Positions 20,089-34,230 are shown, counted from the stretch's first letter. The stretch is 64,000 nucleotides of DNA from Prunus persica (GCF_000346465.2 NC_034010.1:4451003-4515002); one strand, 5' to 3'. Numbers and translations are program-made. Notes: generated by a model from the sequence alone, not told the origin.

Positions 20089-23000
20089 TTACGTGCTTTT
20101 ATCAAGAGCAACATCAGCAGGATCTCCGATCCATGGCCTCCCTTCTCTCCACCGGAACTTAATTCTTAACTTTCCATTTGCATCCACCCCCACTACCTGT
20201 CCTTTGCTTGCATGAGTCTCCATTCCCCAACCCCACCGTGGGCTCACCAGCCCTTCTCTAATTCTCACTTTGTCCCCCACTTTAAATGGCCTAACCCGTT
20301 CTATTTCCGATGCCTTGCAAAGCCACAACCTCTCTGTGAAGCAAAATGCCACCCAGAGCTCCTCATTTTCCATGCGGTGCACCACCCCAACGCTCGAACG
20401 ACTCACCTCTCCCCACTGGTGGGTTGGAGTTGAAACTGATGCTTTAACCCTAACCCAGTCTCCAATGTGAAGCTCCTCTTCCTCCACAAGCTCCACTTCC
20501 GATGGATCCAACATCCAAGCTTTTGAACCAGCTGGGGTGTATATTCTCAGCTTGCCATCAGCATCAATTGTGGATATAGTTCCAAGACTTGCATGGCTGT
20601 GGCCTGACCACCCAAATCTTGGCTGCTTGACAGATAGTTTAACCCTAACCTTCTGGCCAACCATGAGCCTGTTCACCCTAGCAAGATCAGAGGTAGGCCC
20701 AACCCATTTTTCTTGCTCCCCGCAAAATCCAACAAAAGTGGTTCCATCCCATTTATCGCCGTCATATCCCAATCCTTGCACCACTCCGACACTGCTCGGC
20801 CCAATGGATTTCCAAATACTTGCATGATCTTTTAATTTCACCCACTCTCCAACTTCAAAAATCTGCTCTATTTCAAGATCCGCAGGATCTCCTCTCCACA
20901 ACCCTGGCAAACCAGAGAAAGCCACTCTGACTTCCCCATCAGCATGAACGCTAGTTATGATGCCTCGAGAATCAGGTTGAGCCCCTCTCCAGCCCCATCT
21001 TGGTTCAACTAGTCCAGTCCGGAACCGAACATACTGCCCTATTTTTAAGCATGGAACCTTTTCAACATCCGTGTAATGAGTTATCCACCTGCCTTTACGA
21101 AAACAACAAGCTAACTCCAGATAACCTGTATCTTGTACACTATGCACAACAGCTAAACTTTCCTTTCCAATGCTGTTCCAATCATAACTTGGTCGAGTTC
21201 CCAGGCTTGGTTTAGAACGTACCCAGTCACCAACTTCAAATCCAGAGAGTCGTTCCGCATCTCCAGGAGAAACTTTCCACAAGCTCTGTCGACCAGGCAC
21301 TTTTACCTACATCAAATAACCAAAACCTCTTCTCATGTACAGTGATAGTTAACGAGGGCAAAGGTCCTCTTGACATTGTTGTTAGATTGTGAGCACGTGT
21401 ACACACACAAGTACTAAGCTTATATATTTGCAGAAGTTGTCATGCACCAGCAGAAAATAACAAATGGTTCTACAACTTATTTTGCTGATAAATAAAGTGC
21501 TGATCTCTTTAAGCATATTTGTCATTTATTTCTTGTTTTAAGGACAGAAAGGCAGAGACTGGTGAGGAAGACATGAGAGAAAAGATGTGTCATAAAACTA
21601 AATCCCTCATCTCTCTCATCTCCCTCTCCTCCTCTCTCTTTAATTTTATTTTTTAAGAAAAAAATTCATTTGTCGAATGTGTCCGAAGCAAATGAAACTT
21701 CAATGACAGTAACAGCCCGCTTATCTAAAATTGTCCCCAGCCAGCACATTATTTGTACATCAATCTGATATGTTATATGTAATGATATGCGATGAATCTG
21801 ATATCATAACAATTGAAATGAAGAAGAGTGCAAGGGAACGACTCATGCAAGATATTGCCTGTGTGTGAGATGAGATTTCTTACATTCAAAGCTCCATCCA
21901 TGTCAATTCTAACTATTTTTCCAACAGTTGCTGCACTTTCATTTGACCATCCAAGTCGTGGCTGAGTAATAGATGCCATCACATGAATCTCTTGCCCTAA
22001 TTCAAAAGGGGGCACCTTCTCCACATCTGTGACAGAACAAGAAAAAGGCTTGCTCCTGAAGCAGAAGGCGACACCCATATCACCATCTTCCTCCAAGCTA
22101 TGAATTATCCCAACACTGTTCCTTGTAATATCCTCCCATCCGTATTTGGGAGAGGGCACAGAAGCTTTAACTCTAACCCAATCCCCTACCTGCTCATGGT
22201 GGAAATACCAACATGCAGATACAAAGCAGCATATTAAAAAAACTACCCTGTTTTTTTCTAAGATATAATAAGATAAACAATTAGATATTACCTTGAAGTC
22301 TTCCACCTTCTCCATGTCAGAAGGATCAGCCTGCCATGGTATTGGTCGATTAGGAATTTCAATTACCAGGAGGCCATCATTCTCTATCTCACTTATTCTT
22401 CCAACACTATGATGTGTCTCACCACCCCATGCATACCTAGGTTCTGCAACAGATCGCTTCACACATACCCTGTCACCAATCTTCAAAGTCAACAATGTAT
22501 TAGTGTTTAAAAAGAATACATAAAAAACATCAAGGGATAAATAAAATTATCAATTATCACTTTACAACATATCTCACTCACCCTGAATGGGATTACAGGT
22601 TCAACCTCCTCTGGTTCACAATGCCATGGACTTGGAAGATAGCTCAGCTCTAGCAATAGACTACTATCAGGTCTTATACAATACACAATACCAATGCTCC
22701 CAGGTGTAACAGATCCCAGTCCATGCTTTGCTGTTGTAAGAGTAGGACGAATACGAACCCAGTCCCCAACCTTGAATTCTTCAACTCTTTCCATCTCCGC
22801 AGGATCAGCTTTCCATCCTCTGGAGGCTCCAGGAAACCCAACGCGTAGGATACCATCATCATCAACACACAATACAGTACCAATGCTGTCACGTGACTGC
22901 CCACGCCACCCAAACCTGATAACAAAGCAAGGTCAGTCATTAAATTTACTACAATCCATTTTGAATAAGGATTACATGCAAGCAGATACCAGAAGATGCA

Positions 23001-26000
23001 TATCTAAAGCTGACAATAGAAAGGAATTAAATATGGCAAATGCAAAAGAGAGAGATCCAATGCATGCATGTGAAGTTTCATTGTTGATTAACAGAAAAAT
23101 GGCCAAACTATTCTACTTTTGTCTCTATCACTACATCTGCTTTTATCTAAACCTTTACAGCCGTTTACCTAGTAGTACAGAATTCTGCATTCATGAGCAA
23201 ACCATTTTATTTCTATAGTTCACACAGATTGTCTACCACGTTGCTGACAAAATATTATTAGGAACCAATATATCATATTTATTCTTGGTCCTTATATAAT
23301 GTTTTTATCTTTTACTTTAATGCCCCAAAACCTTTATGTTTAGTTCGATGTTTCTGTGTTGTTTTGTATCTTCTTGTATTTAATCCTTTTGGTATTCATG
23401 TTTAACCAATTTTATTTCAAAATTACTTCATATTAAGAGGATAAATTATGGACTAATAAGTAGTCCTTCAGCCCAAAATATAAAAATAAATACATTAATG
23501 TCACTTTCAATTTAAATGCTTGAGACGAGATACAGTTATGTAACAATTAAAGCTTGGAATAAGATGCCACCACTTTGGATAAATATAGAAACTGTTCAGA
23601 ATTAAACCTGGGCTCTTTGACATCTGGTTTCAGCTGCACATGCTGTCCCCTGTCTAAAGGAATAACTTTTACAACTTCATTTGCCAAAACACGAACCTCT
23701 CCGGAACAAAATGATACTAACAAATGGTCCTTATCTGGGGCGCCTTGCACAAACCCAACACTTCTATGTTTTGCACCTTGCCAGCCATATGTAGGAGTTG
23801 TTATACTTCTTTTAAATTTCACCCAGTCTCCTACATCAAATCTAAACCATAGAGAAAACAAGAATTATGAAATCTACTAGTCGCAAGGAAGCATTATTAG
23901 ACATGCTATCAGAATAACACAATGATATTATCTCCTCTCACATTGTAGGAGACAGAAAAACTCCCCGATTTACAAGTGCCTCCATCAGATCTTCAGATAT
24001 CCATTCCCGGGGAAGGGCCTCCAAAAAGTCACGTAATGTCTTGCCGCTGTCATCAAAGTCAAAATTTTAAATTGTTTAGTATATTAGATAGCTTACCCTG
24101 TGCCTTGGCACCTTTATGGAGTTCCCAATCAGTTTCCTAATAGATTAAATGCAAAATTTCAAAGGCCTGATAGTCAATAATAACTAGTTCACAACCTGGT
24201 ATTTTTATTAGTCATCATTTTTGTTTCTTATAAACAATTAGATGTACAAGTTCGAACACACTTAATAGTATATAAAATTGTAAGAAGAGAATCTCTTGCA
24301 AATGATGGTAAAACCACAAAAAAGAGCAATGCCTTAATTGGCACTTGCCTGTGATTTCTGGCTTCAACAGAAGCATCAGGATTTCTAAGCATAACAATAA
24401 GCCATTCAAGATTTTCACGTATCATTTTTGCTGCATCTGCTGCTATATGGAAAGCATTGTCACCTTCATCATCCTGATAACAATGAGCAAAATACATAAG
24501 GCTGATGATGACTCAAAGAAAAATATGGTTTAAGTAGCAAAAAGATAAGGACAAAGTCATTAGGCATCGTCAAGAGATAAAAGCTGTCTTTGTATGTGTG
24601 TGTGCACTCCGTTCCAACAAGGGCCTAACTTCGAGGACTTCATATCAATTGTTTGATAAGATATGGCTAATATCTTCTTAACGGCTAATAATGAGAGACA
24701 TCTTCAACCATATCTGCTTAACAGTTAATATGCAAATCCTAATTGGGTCCTCCCTAGATTGCCTCCACATGTGCACATATAAAATTGTATGTTTCTCATA
24801 TTACAGTTCTATATCAACAAGAAATGATTAGATACCAAGAGAACATATAACTGATGCAACAAAGGAAGTTCACTAAATTGAAGAGAAACCTGTAAATTAT
24901 AATTTGCTCCAGAAGATAGAAGCAGTCCGACACATGACTTCGCCCCTCTGGCCAATGCTACATGAAGAGGAATTGTATTTTGTACATTCCGAATGTTCAC
25001 ATCAACTCCAGCATCAAGTATAATCTAGCAATGAATTTTCCAAGGTGTTGATACATCAATAATGCACAGAGGATGAGTGACCAAAAATCAAGAAATGCGT
25101 TTTAGATTCTGTTGTCATGTAATTGAAAGCTATCTTGACTACCTTGACCAACTCAACGTCATTGGCCATTGAAGCTGTATGCAAAGCTGTCCGTCCATGC
25201 TGGGCATCTTGAGCAGTTGGATCTGCTCCAGAAGCAAGCAAAATATGCACCATTTCTCTTCCTTCTACAAGCAGCATCAAGTAAAAATACTAATACTAAT
25301 CATAAGATAAATTACTTCTTACTTTAAGTGGAACACTGGAAAACAGAACAAATCAATTTTACCCTACCAGCTAAGTAGGTACATAAACAGAAAAAATCAA
25401 CAACTACAAAGTACACGAAATCAATTTTACCCTACCAGCTATGCAATCCTGATGGTTACGGAAGATGTCAGAGGTCTCAGATTAAAAGTAAATGACAAAA
25501 TACACAACCCACAAAAATTTTATGTGAAAATCATATGATTGTGTTAGATTTTATCATTCTACAAATATTTTTTACCCAAAAGGGGGAAAAGGAAATCGAG
25601 AAACAAATGACATGGGAAAGAAAGGAATACAAAAGAAAAGAGTAGAGAGAGATTTTAATATCACACATTTTCTGACAATATTTGGGATTCAAGGTTTAAG
25701 TGCCCACCCCACATGTCAGCATGGCCGGAAACAGCTTAAAAACAGGGACAAGAAATAGTTTAGAAGTTCTGTGTCTATTGTTGCATTAGCTTGAAGTCTT
25801 GATCCTTTGTTTGACAATGCAACTCTATAGTTCTGGAGCTTGTAAATATTCATCAATAAAACAAGCACGAATATCTAGACTCTGTAACATACAAATATAA
25901 ATATGCAGAAGCATGCACATAGGAAAGACTTCAAATTTGACATTTTTAGACAACATTTTCTAGTACAACACAAATTAAGCTCAATAAAGACTTCTTGTAA

Positions 26001-29000
26001 CTTGCAAGTATAGCAACACTAACCTCCAAACACCAAATAACAATGATTAAGAGCTCAAAATCAACACATAACCCAATTAATTAACAAAACTGATGGTTTA
26101 TGGAAAACGAAGGAGGTCTCAGGATAAAAGTAAATAACAAAAGACACAAACCATTAGACTATATATATAGATTACATAGTATCCTTTATATCAATTATTG
26201 GACGCCATACACATCAACCAAAATCCCAAAAGCAATCAATATGTAATCAAAGTGCCTCTAAACCTGGTTGAAAACAAAGAATCACTAAACAAATAAAAGT
26301 TTCAGATCAATTAACAAGACATTTTAAGGATCTAGGATTACCAATTTCATGATCTTTCTTTAGAGCAGCTGCCATACACAACGCGGTGCCAACTGAACTT
26401 GGTATATCAATTGCATCGGCAATCTCTTCTGGTGTTGCAACTTCCACCCACCTTCTAACAACAGCAACATTCCATGTTGCCACACACAAGTGCAATGGTC
26501 TATGATACGATAAGAATTTAACAGGGCAATCAAACATTTAGGTCAAAATCTTTATGTAGTTTCAATCAAATACCCACTACTTGCAAGTGCAAAACCATGT
26601 GACTACTTTTACCAATTTTAATAGATAAAAGCAAATGCTTTTGGGCTATAAACAATCAAACTACAGAAAAAAAAAAATTATATATATATTATGCTTACTA
26701 AAAAGGTGACAATTGTCAGGTCTACTACTAAGCATGTCCTCTGAATCACAAGCTCAGGAATGATGGGCCAATGACTCCAACAGACTCAATCAGTATATTT
26801 CACCAACAATATTGCACCTTTTAAATACATTTAAACAATCTGAGACATCACCAGACTTGTAAATCCAAGTAAACCCCGCCTTTTAAGGAAAGCGTACGTA
26901 TATAATTAGGTATTTTTATAAGAAATTATATGATTTGTTGATTTGCCTGAGATCCCAAGTCAAACCTTTTCTCAATCAAAAGTACAAACGTTTTCTTTTT
27001 CCTTTGGATTAGTTCAGGACTTGTCTGCCTACTTTTATGGGCTGACTTTACTCTCTTTTTTTGTTTCTTTTTTTTTTTCAAATGTTGCTAATGCGGCTGT
27101 GTTTATCTTTTCTTTTTTTTGTTGAAAAGAAATGCCACTGTGTTTATCAAAGTACTCAATATAAACTACAATGTTGTGTTTATCAAAGTACTCAATATAA
27201 ACTACAATGTTTAATCGAATTATAAAAACAATAACTTCATGTCTGTTTTACATAAAACTTGTATATTTTCAAAATATTCTTCAAGATCTATCAAACAAGA
27301 CACAGGATGAATATAAAATTATGCATGAAGATAGAGACAGTAATGTATATGTGAGACATATACATTATCAAGATGAATACTGTTACACTTTATAACCTAT
27401 TATATATTTATGAGACCCATGCATTATCATGAAGTGAAAAAAAAATAATAATAATAATTAGATCATGTCAAGGACTTGAGATAATGTGTTTGTGAGACAG
27501 ATTCATTATCATGATATCGAAAGTGAATTATGTTTCATTCTGTATGAGGCAGATACATTAATTTTTTCTTCTCCATAATTTTATTATCATGGGTCTTGTG
27601 GATAATGTAATATATATATATATATGGATGTTTGACTTTTCTACTTGGATTAAATTATTGGACATGAGCTAACAAAAACATCTATCAGGGTACCGCATCT
27701 ACAAATCTTGTGAATATGATCTGTTTTAAAAAGATCAAAATAATACATTCAGAATCTTACTAAATGCTGCCCAACATGATATGTTAAAAGAGCTGACATG
27801 GGGCTAACCAGTAAACAAGATCAATATAACTACACATTGTGAGTCATATGTCAGACTCCGGCAAGTTAATTCTACACATATTAAAGTCATAATATCATGG
27901 ATCTTAGTTGGGAAGACATGAACGGAGGTAAAGCTGGAAATGCCCACTGGTAACTACGCTTTATGCCCAGATGAAGGGGTTAAGATTTGGCTGACTGCAT
28001 TCTAAGACTTGAATATCTTAACTACTGTTCGTATAAATATATTTGCATTCAATTTGTATACTTCACATTCAAAGAAACTAGAATTCTGTATCTCAAAACG
28101 CACTAAATTCTACACAAGGTGCCTAAATGAGTCAATGACTTTTTATTCAGACCTGATTGTGGCTCAGTGGATTGTGCCCATTAAAAAAACATCCACAAAT
28201 ATTTGATACGCACCACACATCATCAATGAATTTCATTACCAGAGAGGTAAAAATATGCACATTACTCTTATAGTAAACAAAAATTAAAGAAAATGAAAAT
28301 CAATTTCGTACTTACGTATATTTTTCTGAATTTAAAACGGACATTGACCTAGAGCCCCCATTTTCCAAAACGACAAGTGCACAATCTGTATACTTCTTGG
28401 CAACAGCTCTATGTAGTACAGATTCACCTTCCTCATCCACTGCATTAGGATCTGCCCCAGCCATTAGTAACTCCTGAAATTATGCAAAATATATGTTAAG
28501 AGCACACCTTTCAAAAACCTTATGAAGCAAAAATGAAATATCATTAAACATGATATTTCATTATCCATGTAACTGAGACCTACACGCATACAATCAGGCT
28601 GGCCATGATAGGCACAGACATGAGCAACAGACGGGCCAAAGCCTTCCCGCAACCTAGATCTCACATTAGCACCTCTGTTAATGAGAGCACGAACGCATTC
28701 TGGGGATCCAGCAACTAAAGCAAAAACAAGTGGAGGATCCCCATCTTTGTCCAAGACATCCACATTTGCCTCTCGATGCTCCAAAATGGCATCAACAAGT
28801 TCTGCACTACCACGTCGACAGGCCAAATGGAGAGCAGTTTGGCCATCAGCATTTTGAGCTTCTAATAAAGACAATACTGCGCTGTTATCACTTTCTGCTG
28901 CAGCCTTTTCAAGCAGATCTCTGTATAACCAAAGAGTGTGGCATATGGAGAATAAGACAACAGTTTTGGGTTTAAAAACAAATAGCCCAAATAATTAGGG

Positions 29001-32000
29001 AATGAAATGCACTAACCTAACACCGTGTACATCCCCTTCGGACACAAGTCTATGCAGAAGGGTGGGGTTAGCGTGAAAAACTTCTGAGTGGGATACAGGA
29101 GACGGTTCCGTCACATTTGATCCAGAGCATTTAGCTAAACCACTGTGTTCAAAAACTCAAGATGTCACTCAATCTAATGTAATTAGCAAATTATAAATTT
29201 CAATATATTGATCTTGCTCTCTCTGTAGATTGGGCCCCCATGCATTGAGAGAAACCCAGCATCACTGACTCAGTTTCTATATATATGTTCTTCATTCTGC
29301 CCTTGGGAAATAGTCAGATATCCCAAGTTATTGAAAAAATATATATATCTATATAATATTTGTTCTTCATCCAACAGCATCAGCAAGGATTGAGTCAAGA
29401 TGCCACTAACAAAAATACCAGAAAATTCAAGAGTATAAACAGTACTTTGAATTCTTACTTATCAGGACTTGCAGGAGGGCTCCGTGGTATCTCCTGCAAA
29501 TGACGGAGAAATGTTGCTAACATTGAACTAAAGGACGGTCTTTTTGATGCCTTGAACTGCAGGCACTCACCAATCATTTTCCACAATTCCCTAGGTATTC
29601 CAACACCTACTACACTTGCATATTGTGGAGGCAGTTTCCGAGCCTTGATTACAGCCCGATAAATTTCCTCTGTGCTTAAACCAGCCCATCTGCACAACGA
29701 ATTTCAACTTGTACTAAAAATCATTCAATAAAGGGAAAAAGAATGAGAACTTTCAAATATACAGTATGTTGCTCCACGTACGGAATGGAACCAGTGCACA
29801 TTTCAACCAATGTACAACCAAAACTCCATGCATCTGACTCTGTAGAAATACCAATAGCATCCTCCCAAAATGGATTCAATAATTTCTTCACCGGCTCCCA
29901 TGCCTCTGGGGCTGCATAGTGGGGGCTGAGCATCGTACATTCCATACAAGAATGGATCCTTGAGGTATCACACTCCAGTCGAGCTTTCCGGCAGGAAGGT
30001 TTCTTCAGAATTGCAGCAACTCCATAATCAGAAACCACCGCGTGACCACTTGAATCCAAAAGAAGATTGGACGGTTTCAGATTCATACAAACAACACCTG
30101 CCGCATGGAGTTCAGCCACTCCTCGTGCAATGTCAGCCCCATATCTACAAATGGGAAGCACTCAAAACGTCAAGACAAGAGTTAATGCCAGTTAATAGTC
30201 ACTAAAATAAGATATTTTGAAATTTCACACACTGGTGAGCTTGGATTTGTAAACCTCTAACTCAATTAGAACTTTAACCCTCAAACCAAATGAACTCAAC
30301 ATGTATAAAATGGACGTATAAACAAATCCGTGACTATAATAATTTATATTTGTCTACTTTCAAGATTTTGCAGATAAAAACAGGAGATGTACCAAGCAAA
30401 TCCGACCTCTATTTGGCAGCTAGTTATATTGAAAACCCAATAGATGTTTTGTACTTTTCAGTGAAAACACAATTCTTCAACATTTATTCTCCAAATCTAA
30501 ATTCAGCGTCCATTTGGAAAATCAGAATGATATTCAAGATCAGTCTTATTTTGTGGTTAGGTATATCCCTCTCCTGCGTCCTAAATATGGAATTAAAGCA
30601 AGCTTCTCTGTGTATGCAAAAGAAATGCATTTCTACACAATGGATTAACCAGTTATTATGTTGATTGTTGACAGCTGTTGAAGGGGAAAATAACATATAA
30701 GATCATTGTATTAAAAAGTCTTATCACCAAAAAATAAATAAATAAATCCAGCTTATAGTTGCAACTGTAAAGCTAGTACAAGCTCAAAAATTTAAGTCTC
30801 ACAAGGTTAAATCTGACTACTATAAATTTTAATGGATTTAAAGAAAGTATATGACTACTGAATTAAAGGTTTCTGAATAAGCTTGATTTCCATGTCGGGG
30901 ACAATTCTTGTTATGCCACATCCTACAAAGAATCCCAACTGTTAGCATTTATACCTGTTCCATAGTGTCCATCCATTACTATTAACTAAAAAACATCTAC
31001 CCTTGTGAGCATATAAACATTATTATAAAGTTTCCAATTCCACATTTCATGGTCCAAAAATGGGAGGAACATATTGGAATGGGCAAAGTAAGTTTGGCTA
31101 AGTCAGAAAGGACAAATTTGTCTTCCTTGAAAGCTATCAGTGAGAACAACATTTCAGGGAACGGAAGGCATCACAATTTGGTGGCTGCAATATAACTTGT
31201 ATCCCAACTCATTTTTGTATTCAGGAAGGGAAGACAAAGAATATATGAAATTTGGTGAAACATGACAAAAGAAGAAGAAAAGTTTTAGATATTGCACAAT
31301 ACTACTAACCCAATGTAACTCACCTCCCCATGGCAATGGACGTGAAGTACCCAGCATACAGAACATTATTGCAAAAGACTTTACCACACCTCTTTCAAGT
31401 AAGACACAAACACTTCAAATAAGTTTTATATTTGAACTGTCAAACAATATGACCAAATACAGTATCGGTATGAATCATAAAACCCATAACTTGATCCATA
31501 AAAACAATTTGATTGTCATTTGATTATTCAGAATCATTAACCATTCCATACCCACTATATAGAGATCAACAAGAATTGCCTAAATTACCTTTTTGAACTT
31601 AACTATCCACAACCACCACACAAACCAAGAAAATAATCAGAGCATACGAAAATTATAATATACAAAACTTTTTTCAAACAAAAAATAGAAAGTAAATGAA
31701 AACTTCAAAACCTTAGGATTTGCTCCAAAGTAAGCCTGCCCTCATTTCGCTGCATCTCGGACTGAACAGACCCATAACACCTATCCATAACAAGACACAA
31801 AGTGCCTTCACTCTTCATAGCCCCATGAAATGTGCACACATTCCTACACCACATCGATGCCCGCCGCAAATTCTCCAGCTGCCCCATCACCCAATCCATA
31901 CTCGTCTCCTCCGCCACTGCCACCTTCTTCACCGCTATCTTGTGGCGGCACCGCCCGCCTCCGCCGCCAATCACTGCAGTCCACATTTGGACCCCGGCCT

Positions 32001-32436
32001 GCCTCCCCTCTCCTATCCGCCGCACCAATCTCAAGTCTTGGTGCACTGCCAGCTCCATCAGCGGCCCGCACCCGCCCGAGCTCGAGGTGTGGGACCCACG
32101 GCTACATCGCCGGTCCCCATCGTCCTCGTCATCATCGTCCCCATCCTCGTCGTCCGTGTAGTCGCAATCGAAATTGGCGGCGGAGGCAGACGAGACGGCA
32201 TTGGAACTCGAGTGAATCAGAGCGAGCACGGCGAAGTTCTTGCGGAGGGCCTGAACGGAGTTGCCGACGACGGACACGTGGCGGCACCTGGGGCAGACGA
32301 GGGTGGTATCGGTACAAGAAGAGAACATCCGAGACAAGCAGTCCTTGCAGAAGCCATGGCCGCACTGAAGCAAAAGCGGGACTCTTTCTTCCTCGTCGTA
32401 GCGCGTCTGGCAGACGGAGCAGCACGGCACTTTCAT
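20089..32436 (-). CDS. KEG: KEEP ON GOING (KEG)-type RING E3 ubiquitin ligase, 16 exons
   Basis: Exons: 32436-31712, 30144-29782, 29689-29459, 29142-29017, 28920-28584, 28473-28316, 26499-26342, 25264-25143, 25026-24890, 24473-24349, 24046-23942, 23841-23608, 22915-22582, 22480-22292, 22189-21884 and 21306-20089. All introns are GT-AG except intron 10 (GC-AG). The protein would have 1621 residues, close to Arabidopsis KEG. Order: RING-HC (CSVC, CGHGFCKDC, CPRC; first 55 residues), an acidic linker, a kinase domain (about 140-430), ankyrin repeats (about 490-790), then HERC2-like repeats with recurring GDWVR and WRGDPAD motifs. In the kinase the HRD motif reads CMN and DFG reads DYG. Known KEG proteins act at the trans-Golgi/early endosome, ubiquitinate ABI5 and support vacuolar trafficking. 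Oddity: exon 9 has a TATATA run (25019-25024) where TATA would keep the frame, a 2-bp shift; every other junction is in phase. It is either a sequencing error or a real lesion. Confidence 0.93.
25019..25024 (-). other. Apparent 2-bp frameshift in KEG exon 9
   Basis: After the only good acceptor (AG at 25028-25027) the minus strand reads ATTATATACTTGATGCT. The family protein needs K|I-I-L-D-A-G, which ATTATACTTGATGCT would give exactly. The extra TA lies in a dinucleotide run, where slippage or assembly error is likely. Without it the 16 exons sum to 4866 bases, 1621 codons plus stop. Confidence 0.8.
26500..28315 (-). other. KEG intron 6, the longest intron, with a perfect 36-bp tandem duplication
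   Basis: This is an 1816-bp AT-rich intron between ankyrin exons. It contains a perfect tandem duplication of 36 bp (27139-27174 and 27175-27210, unit beginning TGTGTTTATCAAAGTACTC) and an AT microsatellite at about 27610-27625. No conserved frame is seen. Intron 1 (30145-31711, 1567 bp) and intron 7 (25265-26341, 1077 bp) are also long and show no internal gene. Confidence 0.75.
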
Positions 32437-33393
32437 CTTCCCGATTTGGCTTCTTCCACTTTCTGAGCTGAATCGATTGAAATTGGGTTTTGGGTTTCGG
32501 GTTTCAGAGCTTTTGGGGAGCTCAGAAGCTCATGCTGGAAGTGGAGAAAGTAGATCCATAAATGAATTGGGCAGAGAAATGAAGATTTGAAACCAATGAA
32601 TGATCAGTTGGGCTAACCAGGAAAGAAATCTACACAAGCAAAGGAAAAAGGGTTTTAGTCTTTTAGAGAGAGAAAGTAGAGAGAGAAAGAAATAGAGAGA
32701 GAGGAGTTTGTGTCTTGTCTTCTAACTTGCAACTTCTGAGGGTTTTTTTGTATTTTTCATTTCTTTTTTGTTTTTTCTTTGTAAATAATTTTGTTTCGCT
32801 TTCTACAAGGACTAAAAAGGAGAGTGGAAGGTTGGCTGGGTCGGCTACTTTTCAGAGAGTCCTCAAACCCGCTTCTTTCGCCACAAAATAATACTTTGTT
32901 TTCTTTCGTTTTTCTTCTTTGTGGGTTATAGGAGGGGTAGAAATGGAATATAGAGCAAAATGGTGGAGAGATGGTGTTATATTTGGCAATGACAGAGGGG
33001 ATGGTTTTCAATCCAAAACCGTTCATATGGATAGGAAAAGAGGTGTGAAAGATCCTTTGAGGGTTGGGTCGTCGGTAATGCGAATGCAATTCAATAGTTG
33101 TGAATCCTAAAGAGAATAGTGAATCCATCAATATATAAATCAAAGTCTTGTCTGCATTTTAATTCGCATTATAAAAAAATTCTTTGCAGTCTAATGCATT
33201 TCTTTTTCTTTTTTCTTTTAAGATTCAGTTGAAGAGTTAGAAAGTATTTTAATGTTCAAAAATAAGATATTCATCATTGTAATTCTTTTTTGTTTTTTAA
33301 TGTGAGAAAGGAAATTAGAAAAGATGCAATTCTCGAGGGCACGCAAGCCCAAATAAATCCAAATAAAAAGAAAAAACAACGGAAAAAGGGAGA
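32437..33393 (-). promoter_or_regulatory. 5' leader and upstream region of the KEG-type gene
   Basis: The first 300 bases upstream of the ATG are the likely 5' leader. They contain a GA-rich tract at about 32665-32713, which is a CT-rich tract on the transcribed strand, common in plant 5' leaders and core promoters. Beyond 32750 the sequence is T-rich and then ordinary intergenic DNA. No other gene is supported. Confidence 0.5.
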
Positions 33394-34230
33394 TCACTCT
33401 CCCACAACTTTGAAGGCGAGAGAGAATGACCAAGAAGCAAGAGCATTTACAACCGCATTGGCTTCTCGAAAGACATGAGAGAAGGAGACTTGATCACAAA
33501 ATGTTCTGAGATGTAGAATATCTTGAACAAGCTGGTTAATGCACCAGGGAGTCGAGCATCGCTTCAAAACTGAGTCAATGACAAGTTTAGAATCCCCTTC
33601 AACTAAGAGCTTGGACCATCCCTTCGAAATCGAAACAACATAAGCCAAGTCATCTCTAAGTGTCAAACATTCTGCCACAATAATAGAATTGCAACCAATC
33701 TTCTTAGCACCAGCCAGAACAACATGTGCATTATCATCTCTAATAACAAAGCCAATTGCAGCATGGCTGCATCTAACGGAGCCATCAAATTTTATTTTGT
33801 ACCAGCCAAGAGGAGGAGGAAGCCATTTGATAGGTGCAATACTTGGTCCAATTATTGGTTTGTGATTGGTCCACCAATAATCCAAATGAATGGTACCGGC
33901 AACATTGAGGACTTGTGCAAGATGAGGACGCATGTCTCGAAATATTAGGTTGTTCCGAGCTTACCAAACTTGCTAACAGAAGCATAAAGCTTTGCAAAAA
34001 TCATTAGGCTCCCAAAGATTAGCATTACAGTTAAGGGAATGGAACCACTCAATAATATCATAATGATGGGCTGCAAGATGAGGAAAATGGTAAACACAAT
34101 TCCAAACTGCAATAGCAAAAGGGCACTGAAAAAGAAGATGTTGTATGTTTTTTTGGATGTGTGTTACAGAGCATGCTCATGGTTCAAGGCAGGATTGAAT
34201 CTATGCAATCTAGAACGAACTGGCAACCTG
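33394..34230 (-). pseudogene. LINE retrotransposon 3' fragment (zf-RVT and RNase H-like domains)
   Basis: On the minus strand an open frame (33933-33394) encodes an RNase H-like domain of the plant LINE type. Landmarks are WYKIKFDGSV, GFVIRDDNAHVVLAG, AECLTLRDDLAYV, VEGDSKLVIDSV and SHVFREANAVVNALAS. Just upstream the same strand reads QVW-stop-ARNNLIFRDMRPH. Still further up it reads CPFAIAVWNCVYHFPHLA and, in another frame, RSRLHRFNPALNHE, the reverse-transcriptase zinc-binding region. At least one stop (TAA near 33961) and one frameshift break it, so it is dead. It may belong to the same LINE as the reverse-transcriptase fragment at 41180-42115, separated by later insertions. Confidence 0.8.

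Noticed and set aside
26943..27125. Phe/Ser-rich short frame in KEG intron 6
   Set aside because: It lies wholly within an intron in T-rich sequence, with no conservation signal visible.
31720..32471. Plus-strand frames of over 200 codons opposite KEG exon 1
   Set aside because: They are antisense to a GC-rich RING/kinase exon whose coding strand is certain. The predicted peptides are Pro/Ser/Arg low complexity.
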